Shown here: positions 24,029-32,475 of the stretch, piece after piece | Position numbering within the stretch: position 1 is the stretch's first letter | Layout of the letters: each line of letters opens with the position of its first letter | NCBI GenBank assembly: GCA_023421675.1 | Contig: JAEZTC010000016.1 | Coordinates: forward strand, 124,001-188,000 | Source: Bacillota bacterium | Lineage (GTDB): Bacteria; Bacillota; Clostridia; Acetivibrionales; JANLFN01 | Direction of reading: 5' to 3' | DNA length: 64,000 nt | The notes under the pieces: generated by a model | Told to the model about the DNA's origin: nothing | Seen by the model: only the letters and a program-made list of their open reading frames with translations | Database searches by the model: none | Made by a program: the position numbers and the translations under genes

Positions 24029-26347
24029 ATGATTACCAAGATTAAAAAGAGAGATGGAAGAGAAGTGCCCTTTAACATTGAGAAGATTGCCAGCGCCATA
24101 TTCAAGGCTGCTAGTGTTACAGGGGGAAAGGACTATAATACGGCGGTAGAACTTGCAGAAAAAGTAGCGGATTATATTGAAAAGGATTTAAATAGAAAGG
24201 TACCTGAAGTAGAGGAAATACAGGATTCAGTTGAGAAGATACTTATAGATGAAGGGTACGCACGTACAGCGAAGGAATTCATTCTTTACAGAGCTGAAAG
24301 AACACGTATCAGAGAAATGAATACACGTCTTATGAAGGTTTATGAAGATCTTACCTTTAAAGAAGCCAAAGATAATGACATGAAGCGTGAAAACGCTAAT
24401 ATAGATGGTGACACTGCAATGGGCACAATGCTCAGGTATGGTTCTGAAGGTGCCAAGCAGTTTAACGAAATGTTCCTTTTAAAACCAGAGCATTCAAAAG
24501 CTCACAAGAATGGTGACATACATATTCATGATATGGATTTTTTGACACTTACTACAACCTGCTGTCAGATTGATATACAGAAGCTGTTTAGTAATGGTTT
24601 TTGTACCGGACATGGATACTTAAGAGAACCTAATGATATTCATAGCTATTCAGCGCTTGCTTGTATAGCAATTCAATCAAACCAGAATGACCAGCACGGA
24701 GGTCAAAGCATACCTAATTTTGATTACGGGATGTCTGCGGGTGTTGCAAAAACATACATAAGATTATATAGACAAAATTTAATTAAAGCGCTTGAACTTA
24801 TTGTTGATATAGAAGATCTTGAAAGTAAAGCTAGTGAAGTTTTCAATGATATATCAAAAAAGGGATTGCATCCTTCACTAAAAATTAATGAAAAGTATCT
24901 TAAGACTGAGGCGGAGCTTGTTGGGAAATTTATTGATATAGCAGCTGTTAAAAAGGCACAGGAATTTGCAGTGAAAAAAGCTGAAGCCGAAACTGACAGA
25001 ACCACTTATCAGGCAATGGAAGCATTTATACATAACCTTAATACAATGCACAGCAGAGCAGGAGCACAAATTCCTTTCAGTTCAATTAACTATGGAATGG
25101 ATACATCTCCCGAAGGCAGGATGGTTATGAAGAATCTTTTGCTTGCCACTGACGAAGGCCTTGGAAATGGAGAGACGCCGATTTTCCCAATTCAAATTTT
25201 CAAGGTAAAGGATGGTGTCAATTATAATCCGGGAGAACCTAATTATGATTTGTTTCAGCTTGCCTGCAAGGTAAGTTCAAAGAGGCTTTTCCCAAATTTC
25301 TCTTTCATTGATGCTCCTTTTAATTTAAAATATTACAAACCTGGCCAACCCGAAACTGAAATTGCGTATATGGGCTGCAGGACTAGAGTTATAGGAAATG
25401 TATATGATTCTGAGAGAGAAATAATAAATGGAAGGGGAAACTTAAGTTTCACCACATTGAACCTTCCAAGGATAGCGCTTGAAAATAAAAATATAGACAG
25501 TTTTTTTGAAAAGCTTGATGAAAAAACCAATCTTATTATAGACCAGCTTCTTGAAAGATATGAAATGCAGGCTTCAAAAAAAGTTAAGAATTTTCCTTTC
25601 CTTATGGGACAGGGAATATGGATTGATTCAGAAAAACTTGGCTGGGAAGACCAAATAAGAGAGGTTTTAAAGCACGGAACCTTGTCTATGGGCTTTATTG
25701 GTCTTGCAGAATGTCTAAAGATACTAACAGGAAAACACCACGGCGAGTCAAGATCATCCCAGAATCTCGGTCTTGAAATAGTGGGACACATGAGGAAACG
25801 AATGGATGAGGCAAGTAAAAAATATGCAATGAATTTTACTCTTCTTGCAACACCAGCTGAAGGTTTATCAGGTCGTTTCGTTAAAATGGACAGACAGAAA
25901 TTTGGGAATATACAGGATATAACAGACAGAGAGTATTATACAAACAGCTTCCATATACCGGTTTACTACGAGATCAAAGCTTTTGACAAAATTAATCTGG
26001 AAGCACCTTATCATGCATTAACAAATGCGGGGCATATTACATACGTTGAGCTTGATGGAGACCCTACCCAAAACGTTGAAGCCTTTGAAAAGGTTATACG
26101 CTGCATGAAGGAAGCAGGAATTGGCTTTGGAGCAGTTAACCACCCTGTAGACCGTGACCCTGTTTGCGGATACACGGGTATAATCGGGGATGAATGTCCG
26201 AAATGCGGCAGAAAAGAAGATGAAGTATCTTTTGATAGAATAAGAAGGATTACCGGCTATCTTGTTGGAACCCTTGATAGGTTTAATGATGCTAAAAAGG
26301 CTGAAGTAAGAGATAGGGTAAAGCACTTTAGCTGTGTTAAGAATTAG
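24029..26347 (+). CDS. nrdD: Anaerobic ribonucleoside-triphosphate reductase (class III)
   Basis: Glycyl-radical enzyme of 772 residues that reduces NTPs to dNTPs without oxygen. An ATP-cone lies at about 1-90 (KIKKRDGREVPFNIEKIA). The body holds family signatures such as HIHDMDF, CCQIDIQKLF and NTMHSRAGAQIPFSSINYG. Near the C-terminus is a zinc site (VCGYTG...CPKCGR) and the radical Gly in RITGYLVG. One oddity: the first metal Cys expected before CGY appears to be Asp (VDRDPVCGY). It is followed after 13 bp by its activase gene. Confidence 0.97.
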   Translation: MITKIKKRDGREVPFNIEKIASAIFKAASVTGGKDYNTAVELAEKVADYIEKDLNRKVPEVEEIQDSVEKILIDEGYARTAKEFILYRAERTRIREMNTRLMKVYEDLTFKEAKDNDMKRENANIDGDTAMGTMLRYGSEGAKQFNEMFLLKPEHSKAHKNGDIHIHDMDFLTLTTTCCQIDIQKLFSNGFCTGHGYLREPNDIHSYSALACIAIQSNQNDQHGGQSIPNFDYGMSAGVAKTYIRLYRQNLIKALELIVDIEDLESKASEVFNDISKKGLHPSLKINEKYLKTEAELVGKFIDIAAVKKAQEFAVKKAEAETDRTTYQAMEAFIHNLNTMHSRAGAQIPFSSINYGMDTSPEGRMVMKNLLLATDEGLGNGETPIFPIQIFKVKDGVNYNPGEPNYDLFQLACKVSSKRLFPNFSFIDAPFNLKYYKPGQPETEIAYMGCRTRVIGNVYDSEREIINGRGNLSFTTLNLPRIALENKNIDSFFEKLDEKTNLIIDQLLERYEMQASKKVKNFPFLMGQGIWIDSEKLGWEDQIREVLKHGTLSMGFIGLAECLKILTGKHHGESRSSQNLGLEIVGHMRKRMDEASKKYAMNFTLLATPAEGLSGRFVKMDRQKFGNIQDITDREYYTNSFHIPVYYEIKAFDKINLEAPYHALTNAGHITYVELDGDPTQNVEAFEKVIRCMKEAGIGFGAVNHPVDRDPVCGYTGIIGDECPKCGRKEDEVSFDRIRRITGYLVGTLDRFNDAKKAEVRDRVKHFSCVKN

Positions 26348-26360
26348 TATATAGGGGGAT

Positions 26361-26870
26361 ATGATGTCTACAGAAATACGGATTTCAGGTATTATTGAGG
26401 AATCAATAGTAGATGGTCCCGGTATACGCTATGTGGTATTTGCACAGGGATGCAGTCATAACTGCCCGGGCTGCCATAACCCCGAAACGCATTCGTTCAG
26501 TGCAGGAAGGATTGTTGAAATTGAAGCAATCATAGAGGATATAAAAAAGAATCCCCTGCTTGATGGGATTACTCTAAGCGGAGGGGAACCGTTTGAACAG
26601 TCTGAAGGCTTTGCTGAGCTGGCATCTGCCGCAAAAAAAGCAGGTATGCATGTAATGACTTATACTGGTTTCCGTTATGAAGAGATAGTACAAAATCTAA
26701 GCAAAGTGGGCTGGAAGGCTCTTCTCTTAGCTACAGATTTGCTTGTTGACGGACCTTTTGAAATTGATAAAAGAAGTTTGATGCTTAAATTCAGAGGTTC
26801 TAAAAACCAAAGGATTATTGATGTCAGACGCTCGCTACAGCAGGGAGAAGTTATAATCGCCGAAATTTAA
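26361..26870 (+). CDS. nrdG: Anaerobic ribonucleotide reductase activating protein
   Basis: Radical SAM activase of 169 residues that generates the glycyl radical on NrdD. The 4Fe-4S motif is CSHNCPGCHN (CxxxCxxC); SAM-binding GGEPF follows (TLSGGEPFEQ). Ending KNQRIIDV is typical. ATG 26361 or 26364 both fit the GGGGG site. It forms an operon with nrdD and ends at a strong terminator. Confidence 0.95.
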   Translation: MMSTEIRISGIIEESIVDGPGIRYVVFAQGCSHNCPGCHNPETHSFSAGRIVEIEAIIEDIKKNPLLDGITLSGGEPFEQSEGFAELASAAKKAGMHVMTYTGFRYEEIVQNLSKVGWKALLLATDLLVDGPFEIDKRSLMLKFRGSKNQRIIDVRRSLQQGEVIIAEI

Positions 26871-26874
26871 CATT

Positions 26875-26909
26875 TTAAGGGGGTAACAGGTATAATGTTA
26901 CCCCCTTAA
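26875..26909. terminator. Bidirectional terminator between nrdG and AraC gene
   Basis: TTAAGGGGGTAACA pairs perfectly with TGTTACCCCCTTAA across a short loop. Confidence 0.88.
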
Positions 26910-26911
26910 CT

Positions 26912-27811
26912 TTAGCCTTTTATTACCGGTGTACATAAGAAAGTAAGCATTAATTCCGGCAAATCGGTTTGATTTTGATACCATTCATACATAGGTCTTG
27001 ATACGTCAACCTGCCATCCGCTGTCGGGCAGCCATTCCTTAAGCCACCTGTCCCAGGTGGGCCCAATCTCCTCTGGTGATCCATAGTGTACGGTTACAGC
27101 ATATAAGCCTTCGGGAATACTTAGCTCCTTGAAGCCGAAAGTATTGTTAAAATCAATATCAACTACAACTGCTGCATATGACCTCTTTTGTGGTATAGGT
27201 ATTTTTTCATCATGATCTGGAAAAACACCTATATATTCTTTTGGAAAGCTGTACAGGTTGTTTTTGCTTATTGTTTCATTCAGCTTTTCCCAAGCTTTGG
27301 GCAGTCCCCAGTAATCGCCTATGTTTTGTATGCCCATTACACGTTTTTGCTTAAAGTTAATTATTTTTGTTTCCACAGAATCATCTCCTTTACTACTTAG
27401 ATAGAACCAATGAGAATTTTTCCTTTCGTGGTAGTGAAGGCCGGCTTTTGAATAGATTAATCCATACCAATTTGTTAACTGCCTGGCAGCAGAAGGTCTA
27501 ATTCCATATTCGTATTTAAAGGCTTTTAAAAAAGACTCGAGGGTTTCATATCCTGAATCGAGTGCAATATCTGTTATTGATTCATCTGTATTCCTCAATT
27601 TATACATTGCACGTTCCAAGCGAAGCCTTTTTATACATTTATGTACACTTTCACCAGTAAGCTCTCGAAACTTCCTGTGAAAATGATAGGGTGAGGAGTA
27701 TACCTCCTGTGAAATCTCTTTATAGTCCAAAGGACTGTCCAGAGACTCCATTATTTTCAATATGGCTTTTTCTACTCTTCCATGCCAATCAATTAATGTG
27801 TTTTTTCTCAT
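26912..27811 (-). CDS. AraC-family regulator with GyrI-like effector domain
   Basis: Regulator of 299 residues. Two helix-turn-helix units lie at the N-terminus (about 10-110; SPYHFHRKFRELTGESVHK and SGYETLESFLKAFKYEYGIRPS), followed by a GyrI/BmrR-type small-molecule binding domain ending TFLCTPVIKG. This N-terminal HTH plus effector layout (as in Rob/MarA-like YdeE proteins) responds to drugs or hydrophobic ligands. The target genes are not evident; it may regulate itself. Confidence 0.9.
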   Translation of the reverse strand: MRKNTLIDWHGRVEKAILKIMESLDSPLDYKEISQEVYSSPYHFHRKFRELTGESVHKCIKRLRLERAMYKLRNTDESITDIALDSGYETLESFLKAFKYEYGIRPSAARQLTNWYGLIYSKAGLHYHERKNSHWFYLSSKGDDSVETKIINFKQKRVMGIQNIGDYWGLPKAWEKLNETISKNNLYSFPKEYIGVFPDHDEKIPIPQKRSYAAVVVDIDFNNTFGFKELSIPEGLYAVTVHYGSPEEIGPTWDRWLKEWLPDSGWQVDVSRPMYEWYQNQTDLPELMLTFLCTPVIKG

Positions 27812-28029
27812 GATACCTCGATGATAAATTATTAGTTTAATAATTACCTGTCCTGTATTGCGTTTTTTAATATATAATGCGGTAAAACCATCTGGTTAAT
27901 AATTTGTTAGAATTATATCATATGCTAAAATTACTATATCAAAAGTAGTACAATGCTAAAATCATTAATGACGAATTTACTACAAACAAAAGATACCTTT
28001 TCATTTTACTATAAAATCTAAAAAAAATA

Positions 28030-28060
28030 TTGACTCTGACGTTACGTCATGGTTTATGAT
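28030..28060 (+). promoter_or_regulatory. MerR-type promoter with 19-bp spacer and operator
   Basis: Minus-35 TTGACT (28030-28035) and minus-10 TATGAT (28055-28060) are 19 bp apart, the overlong spacer typical of MerR-activated promoters. The spacer contains the dyad TGACGTTACGTCA. It drives the MerR/TipA gene that follows, implying autoregulation. Confidence 0.8.
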
Positions 28061-28079
28061 AATTGTGGAGGTGATAAGA

Positions 28080-28841
28080 ATGCCTTATATGATAGGAGAA
28101 TTGGCAGAATTAGCTGGTGTAAGTGTGCGTACACTTCATCACTATGACAGCATAGGCTTGCTCAAACCAACTTCTGTAAGTCCGGCCGGCTACAGATATT
28201 ATACTGATTGTGATGTGGAAAGACTGCAGCAGATACTTTTTTTTAAGGAAATGGATTTCAGTCTTAAAGAAACTGCTGAAATAATTAACAAGCCTGATTT
28301 TGACAAAATAAAGGCTTTAAAGGCACATAAAGAGCTGCTTTGTAAGAAAAGAAAAAGAATTGAGGCACTTATTGCTTCTGTCGAAAAAAACATTGATTCA
28401 GCGGAAGGAGAGATAAGAATGGATAAAAAAGAAATGTTTAAAGCTTTTGATATGAGCGATATAGAAAAGCATAAAGCAAAGTATGCTCAGGAAACTAAAC
28501 TTAAATACGGTGAAACTAATGCTTATAAACAGTCCCAGGAAAGAACATCCAAATACAGTAAGGATGACTGGGCAAAGGTTATGAACACAGCAAATGAAAT
28601 ATTTGAAAAGATTGCTTCATTAATGGATAAAGGACCTGATAACACTGATGTTCAGCAAGCAATTTCTCAATGGCGGCAACACATTACTGAAAGCTTCTAT
28701 GACTGTACCCCAGAAATATTCAGAGGTCTTGGTCAGCTTTATGTGTGCGATGAGCGATTTTCGGATAATATTGATAAAATTAAGCCTGGATTATCAGAAT
28801 TCCTTAGCAAGGCAATAGAAATCTATTGTGACAACTTATAA
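28080..28841 (+). CDS. MerR-family regulator with TipAS domain
   Basis: Regulator of about 253 residues. The N-terminal MerR winged helix (IGELAELAGVSVRTLHHYD) is followed by a coiled-coil dimer helix (about 75-110) and a TipAS-type antibiotic-recognition domain (TKLKYGETNAYKQS to the C-terminus). TipA proteins bind thiopeptide-like or cationic compounds and activate their own promoter; the 19-bp-spacer promoter just upstream fits that. ATG 28080 has GGAGGTGA; an earlier ATG at 28056 lies inside the minus-10 box and cannot be used. Confidence 0.92.
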   Translation: MPYMIGELAELAGVSVRTLHHYDSIGLLKPTSVSPAGYRYYTDCDVERLQQILFFKEMDFSLKETAEIINKPDFDKIKALKAHKELLCKKRKRIEALIASVEKNIDSAEGEIRMDKKEMFKAFDMSDIEKHKAKYAQETKLKYGETNAYKQSQERTSKYSKDDWAKVMNTANEIFEKIASLMDKGPDNTDVQQAISQWRQHITESFYDCTPEIFRGLGQLYVCDERFSDNIDKIKPGLSEFLSKAIEIYCDNL

Positions 28842-28850
28842 CAAGTGCTA

Positions 28851-28877
28851 AAAACGTCGGATTTGTCCGGCGTTTTT
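28851..28877 (+). terminator. Terminator after MerR/TipA gene
   Basis: AAAACGTCGGA pairs with TCCGGCGTTTT (one wobble) and runs into T residues. Confidence 0.85.
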
Positions 28878-28977
28878 GTTTTCTAAAACAAATATTTGGC
28901 TAATGCTATGTAATGTAATAAAATAGTATTGTATTGACCTACTCAGTATCTGTATAACAAAACAGGAGGTAGCAAGT

Positions 28978-29790
28978 TTGTATATTTTGTCACGGCTTTT
29001 TCATCCTATTACATCTAATCCTGATAATGCCGGAACTTATATAGAGGTTCTGCCTTCAAACTTGTTAAGGCCATATATAAGATGCTTTTGGGGTACAAAA
29101 AACACTGAAAGCATATACAGGCATGGTGGTTACAATTCTTCTGCTGTTATTCCTGATATGTGTATGGATGTTATTTTTAATGTTGATTATTTGTCCAACA
29201 ATGTTCAGTACTTTTTTTGCGGATTAAATGACAAACCTTTTTTTGCAACATCAAATGCTCAAGTATCAACTTTTGCAATACGTTTTAATTTTTGGGCGGT
29301 ACATATTTTCTCGGATACTCATCTTAAGGGTACATTGAATGTTATAAATAATGCAGAAGAACACTTCAGTGATTTGTGCAGTTTTATGAAAAGACTTCTT
29401 ATAAGTAAAACTTCTATGTTGGAACGTATAGCCCAAACTGAAAAGTATCTAATTGGATTCCTTAATAAAAAAACTGAACTTAATAACAACTTTATGAATT
29501 CGGTATATAACATACTTGCTTCAAAAGGCGTTTTACCTATATCTGATATATGTGAAAGAAATATTATAAGCCAAAGACAGCTTGAAAGGACTTTTTTGGA
29601 ATATACGGGAGTAACTCCGAAAAAAGCAGCCGACCTTGTTAGATTCCAAAACATATGGCGTGAAATATATTATACAAGACCTGATACTCAGGATATGATT
29701 TTTAGATATAATTTTACAGATCAGTCTCACTTTATTAATAATTTCAAAAAATTTTTCGGTAAATCACCATTAAAAGCTAAAGATAATTAA
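28978..29790 (+). CDS. AraC-family regulator
   Basis: Regulator of 270 residues with the opposite layout to the gene at 26912: an N-terminal DUF6597-like cupin-type region (YIEVLPSNLLRPYIRCFWGT to FAIRFNFWAVH) and a C-terminal AraC HTH (ISDICERNIISQRQLERTF and FTDQSHFINNFKKFFGKSP). The TTG start at 28978 is supported by AGGAGGT eight bases earlier. The VOC protein gene follows after 88 bp and may be its target. Confidence 0.87.
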   Translation: MYILSRLFHPITSNPDNAGTYIEVLPSNLLRPYIRCFWGTKNTESIYRHGGYNSSAVIPDMCMDVIFNVDYLSNNVQYFFCGLNDKPFFATSNAQVSTFAIRFNFWAVHIFSDTHLKGTLNVINNAEEHFSDLCSFMKRLLISKTSMLERIAQTEKYLIGFLNKKTELNNNFMNSVYNILASKGVLPISDICERNIISQRQLERTFLEYTGVTPKKAADLVRFQNIWREIYYTRPDTQDMIFRYNFTDQSHFINNFKKFFGKSPLKAKDN

Positions 29791-29878
29791 GTGTCGATTT
29801 TTTACAATACTTTGATGTTTATAGATGTTAAACTTGGTACAAGTGATTTATTATAAAGATAAAAAGGTAGGGATAAAT

Positions 29879-30241
29879 ATGATAAAGAATATGGAATGTA
29901 TAAACCTATATTCCAAGGATCATGTAGGTTTATTCGAATTCTACAATGAGAAACTTGGTATACCGGTACAGTTTGAAGGATTTGGAAATCATGATGGTGC
30001 AAAATTGGGTTTTGGAAGATATGACATGGGAATTACTATCTGGGATGAAAACAAGTGGGGAAGTACAGCCTCAGGGCAAATCAATCTGGTTTTTTATTGT
30101 GAAAACCTCGATACTGAGTATCAGGATTTAAAGAATAGGGGAGTGGACCTGGAACCCCCTGTTAAAATGGAATGGGGAAGTGAACTAGTTGTTAAAGATC
30201 CACTGGGAAATACTATAACCTTAATGGAACAGCACTATTAA
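29879..30241 (+). CDS. VOC-superfamily (glyoxalase-like) protein
   Basis: Small protein of 120 residues with the paired beta-alpha-beta-beta-beta fold of the vicinal oxygen chelate family. MECINLYSKDHVGLFEFYNEKLGIPV marks the first half (residues about 5-30) and LVVKDPLGNTITLMEQH the second. Members include glyoxalases, dioxygenases and antibiotic-binding proteins; the function here is open. ATG 29879 was chosen since upstream residues are unrelated to the fold. A terminator follows. Confidence 0.85.
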   Translation: MIKNMECINLYSKDHVGLFEFYNEKLGIPVQFEGFGNHDGAKLGFGRYDMGITIWDENKWGSTASGQINLVFYCENLDTEYQDLKNRGVDLEPPVKMEWGSELVVKDPLGNTITLMEQHY

Positions 30242-30252
30242 ATTATTAGTAG

Positions 30253-30285
30253 AACGCCTGTATCTGATCAGATACGGGTGTTTTT
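30253..30285 (+). terminator. Terminator after VOC gene
   Basis: AACGCCTGTATCTG pairs with CAGATACGGGTGTT (wobbles) followed by T residues. Confidence 0.85.
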
Positions 30286-30312
30286 ATGTGTTTACATTCG
30301 AATTATTTTTTA

Positions 30313-30369
30313 TTGACTACATAATGAATTGCGTATATAATGACTATATACTCAATGAGTATTAAGTCA
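30313..30369 (+). promoter_or_regulatory. Sigma-A promoter with TetR operator
   Basis: TTGACT (30313-30318), a 17-bp spacer and TATAAT (30336-30341) form a near-consensus promoter. Directly after it, 30341-30369, TGACTATATACTCA and TGAGTATTAAGTCA form a 14+1+14 inverted repeat with two mismatches. The position over the start site suggests repression by the TetR protein encoded next. Confidence 0.8.
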
Positions 30370-30387
30370 ACGAAATGGAGCTTATTA

Positions 30388-30975
30388 ATGCCGGGTACAC
30401 AAAGGCAAGTTCAGAAGGAAGCAACAAGAAAACACATAATAAAAACTGCAATGAATCTATATGCGGAATATGGCTTTTCAAAAATACCGACGTCGGACAT
30501 AGCTAAAGCTGCAAATGTTTCTCATGGTTCTGTTTTTGCTCATTTTGGAACACAGGAAGAACTGATTGAAGCTGTAATTAATGAATTTGGTAGTGAGATT
30601 AATAATAGGCTTCATGAGCTGGCAGAGTCAAAAAGCAGCATAAAAGAAGTGATGCAGGCTCATCTCAATGGCTTGACAGAATTTGAAAATTTTTATACAA
30701 GACTTGTGGAAGAAAAGTCACTACTATCAAAAAATGCTCAAAACATATTTGTAATGATTCAGTCAACTATATCATTCCACATAAGCCAGGCTCTTGAGAG
30801 AAGTATTAATGAGGGCTTGATAAAAAAACTCCCTGTACATTTGGTTTTTAACGGTTGGGTGGGGTTGATGCATTATTATCTTGTAAACAAGGACATTTTT
30901 GCACCTGGTGAATCAGTATTAAACCGATATGGAAAAGAACTGCTTAATTATTATATTGATTCTATAAAAACCTAA
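30388..30975 (+). CDS. TetR-family transcriptional regulator
   Basis: Regulator of about 195 residues. The N-terminal HTH is clear (TRKHIIKTAMNLYAEYGFSK then SDIAKAANVSHGSVFAHFG), and the C-terminal ligand domain is unassigned. It heads a probable five-gene operon (ArsR-tail protein, AhpD-like protein, helical-repeat protein, zinc-ribbon protein). The long operator over its own promoter indicates autoregulation of the whole set. ATG 30388 follows GGAG; the earlier in-frame ATG overlaps the operator. Confidence 0.92.
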   Translation: MPGTQRQVQKEATRKHIIKTAMNLYAEYGFSKIPTSDIAKAANVSHGSVFAHFGTQEELIEAVINEFGSEINNRLHELAESKSSIKEVMQAHLNGLTEFENFYTRLVEEKSLLSKNAQNIFVMIQSTISFHISQALERSINEGLIKKLPVHLVFNGWVGLMHYYLVNKDIFAPGESVLNRYGKELLNYYIDSIKT

Positions 30976-31004
30976 TTGGATGTTGTTGTTACGGAGGCAT
31001 AATA

Positions 31005-31190
31005 ATGGTTAAGAAATTAAAAGCCCGTAGATGTTACGGCCATTTGGGCGGTGAATTGGGTGAAATTCTATTTCTGAAGCTGGTCGAATTGGAGTGGATT
31101 AAACTGGAGGAAGGTAAGTCTACTGTTTATGAAATTACTCAAAAGGGTTTAGAAGGCTTTGAAAAAATGGGTATAAAAGTTAATAAATAA
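31005..31190 (+). CDS. Small protein resembling the C-terminal tail of ArsR regulators
   Basis: Protein of 61 residues with SD GGAGG. The segment ARRCYGHLGGELGEILFLKL matches the distinctive tail found after the HTH in one ArsR subgroup (R.CYDHLAG.LGV...L). The HTH itself is absent and I find no remnant of it upstream, since the gene begins 29 bp after the TetR stop. It may be a free-standing domain working with another regulator, or the leftover of a former ArsR gene. Winged-helix-like ending (STVYEITQKGLEGFEKMGI). Confidence 0.6.
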   Translation: MVKKLKARRCYGHLGGELGEILFLKLVELEWIKLEEGKSTVYEITQKGLEGFEKMGIKVNK

Positions 31191-31205
31191 TAGGGGGGTA
31201 CATAT

Positions 31206-31520
31206 ATGTCTCAAAATACAATGGAATTATTTAAAAAAGAAGCTCCTGAAGTTAGTGCTGCGTTTAATAGCCTAATTGAAGCATTATCTTCAACAAAGGG
31301 CCTGGATTCCAAAACAAGACAGCTTATCTATATTGGAATAAAAGCGTCCCAAGGAGATACTGGTGCTGTAATGGCACATACTCCAATGGCTAAAAAAGAA
31401 GGGGCTTCAAGAGATGAGATTAAGGACACAATTCTTCTGACGCTTACGGTAGTGGGAATAAAAGGCGTTGCAACGTGCCTTGAACCTGCTCTCAATATTT
31501 ATGATAATTGTAAGGGGTAA
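31206..31520 (+). CDS. Carboxymuconolactone decarboxylase / AhpD-like protein
   Basis: Protein of 104 residues with the CMD fold. Family features: LDSKTRQLIYIGIKASQGD and the helix pair MAHTPMAKKEGASRDEIKDTI. The AhpD CxxC active-site motif is missing (the corresponding helix has no Cys before His), so peroxidase activity like AhpD is unlikely. Only one Cys is present, near the C-terminus. SD AGGGGGG. The adjacent genes suggest a stress or redox-linked role (inference). Confidence 0.82.
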   Translation: MSQNTMELFKKEAPEVSAAFNSLIEALSSTKGLDSKTRQLIYIGIKASQGDTGAVMAHTPMAKKEGASRDEIKDTILLTLTVVGIKGVATCLEPALNIYDNCKG

Positions 31521-31526
31521 ACTATA

Positions 31527-32231
31527 ATGACAGAAACTATTGAAAACCTTTTAAAAAACTCACATCTCCCAGGGCCAAGGTCAAACCTTGAATTACTTTA
31601 TCATTTTGCTAAAAATGCACAGGAGTCTGAGATAAATGAATGCCTTAGCTTTTATAACAAGGAAATTTCAAATTCTCCTGAAGAATTTGCAGTATGCTGC
31701 GGAATTGTTGGATATTGTATTTTAAAACAAAATGATTTGTACGAGGTAATCAAATATATAAGAAAATTTACTTCGCACAGCAGTTGGAGAATCAGGGAAG
31801 CCGTTGCTATGGGCATTCAGGAAATAGCTGAGTGCAGAGAAAATGAAATCATTAATTTGCTTGAAGAATGGATAAACGGGAATGCTCTTGAAAAACGTAC
31901 AGTTGTGGCTGCATTATGCGAACCTAAGTTATTAAAATCAAAGGATATAGCTGAAAGTGTCCTTGATATTCTCTATAGACTAATTTTGAATTTTCAGGAT
32001 ATTAATTCTTCTCTTACCGAAGAAGAAAAAGTTTTAAGAAAAGCTCTTGGTTATGGCTTGAGTGTCGCAATGGTATCAAATCCCGAAAAAGGGAAAAAAG
32101 TATTTGAAGAGATTGCTGTAATTAATAATAAGAACATCAGGTGGATAGTTAAAGAAAATCTCAAAAAGAACAGATTAGTTGTTATGGATAGAGAATGGGT
32201 AGCAAATATGAGAACAAAACTGGAGGTATGA
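31527..32231 (+). CDS. HEAT-like helical-repeat protein
   Basis: Protein of 234 residues made almost entirely of predicted helices, with at least one clear HEAT-type unit (SSWRIREAVAMGIQEIAE, then NEIINLLEEWINGNALEKRTVVAAL). Such repeats bind proteins, or DNA in the alkylation-repair (AlkD) group; I cannot confirm AlkD residues. It starts 6 bp after the AhpD-like gene and its stop lies 2 bp before the zinc-ribbon start, so co-translation is likely. Confidence 0.7.
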   Translation: MTETIENLLKNSHLPGPRSNLELLYHFAKNAQESEINECLSFYNKEISNSPEEFAVCCGIVGYCILKQNDLYEVIKYIRKFTSHSSWRIREAVAMGIQEIAECRENEIINLLEEWINGNALEKRTVVAALCEPKLLKSKDIAESVLDILYRLILNFQDINSSLTEEEKVLRKALGYGLSVAMVSNPEKGKKVFEEIAVINNKNIRWIVKENLKKNRLVVMDREWVANMRTKLEV

Positions 32232-32233
32232 GA

Positions 32234-32467
32234 ATGAAAATCTGTATTGCATGTGGAATGCCAATGACAAAGCCGAGTGATTTTGCAATGGGGGATGAAA
32301 ACAAGGATTATTGCATACATTGTTCACGTGCTGACGGGTCTATGCAGTCATACGATGAAAAAGTAGAATCCCTTTCGGGCTTTATTGTTAAAACACAGGG
32401 CCTGGACAAATCAGCAGCCCTGGATGCAGCAAAATTTATGATGTCCAAGCTGCCTGCATGGAAATGA
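32234..32467 (+). CDS. Putative zinc-ribbon protein
   Basis: Protein of 77 residues starting MKICIACGMPM. Two Cys pairs, CIACG and YCIHC, are 24 residues apart and should bind zinc, matching the family of small proteins with an ACGMPM motif followed by a helical tail (SGFIVKTQGLDKSAALDAA). Function is unknown. SD CTGGAGG lies at the very end of the helical-repeat gene. Last member of the TetR operon; no terminator was seen in the 8-bp gap to the convergent MBL gene. Confidence 0.82.
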   Translation: MKICIACGMPMTKPSDFAMGDENKDYCIHCSRADGSMQSYDEKVESLSGFIVKTQGLDKSAALDAAKFMMSKLPAWK

Positions 32468-32475
32468 GCAGGCTA

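Noticed and set aside
28056..28079. Upstream ATG for the MerR/TipA gene
   Set aside because: It falls inside the minus-10 box of the 19-bp-spacer promoter; the ATG at 28080 has a perfect ribosome site.
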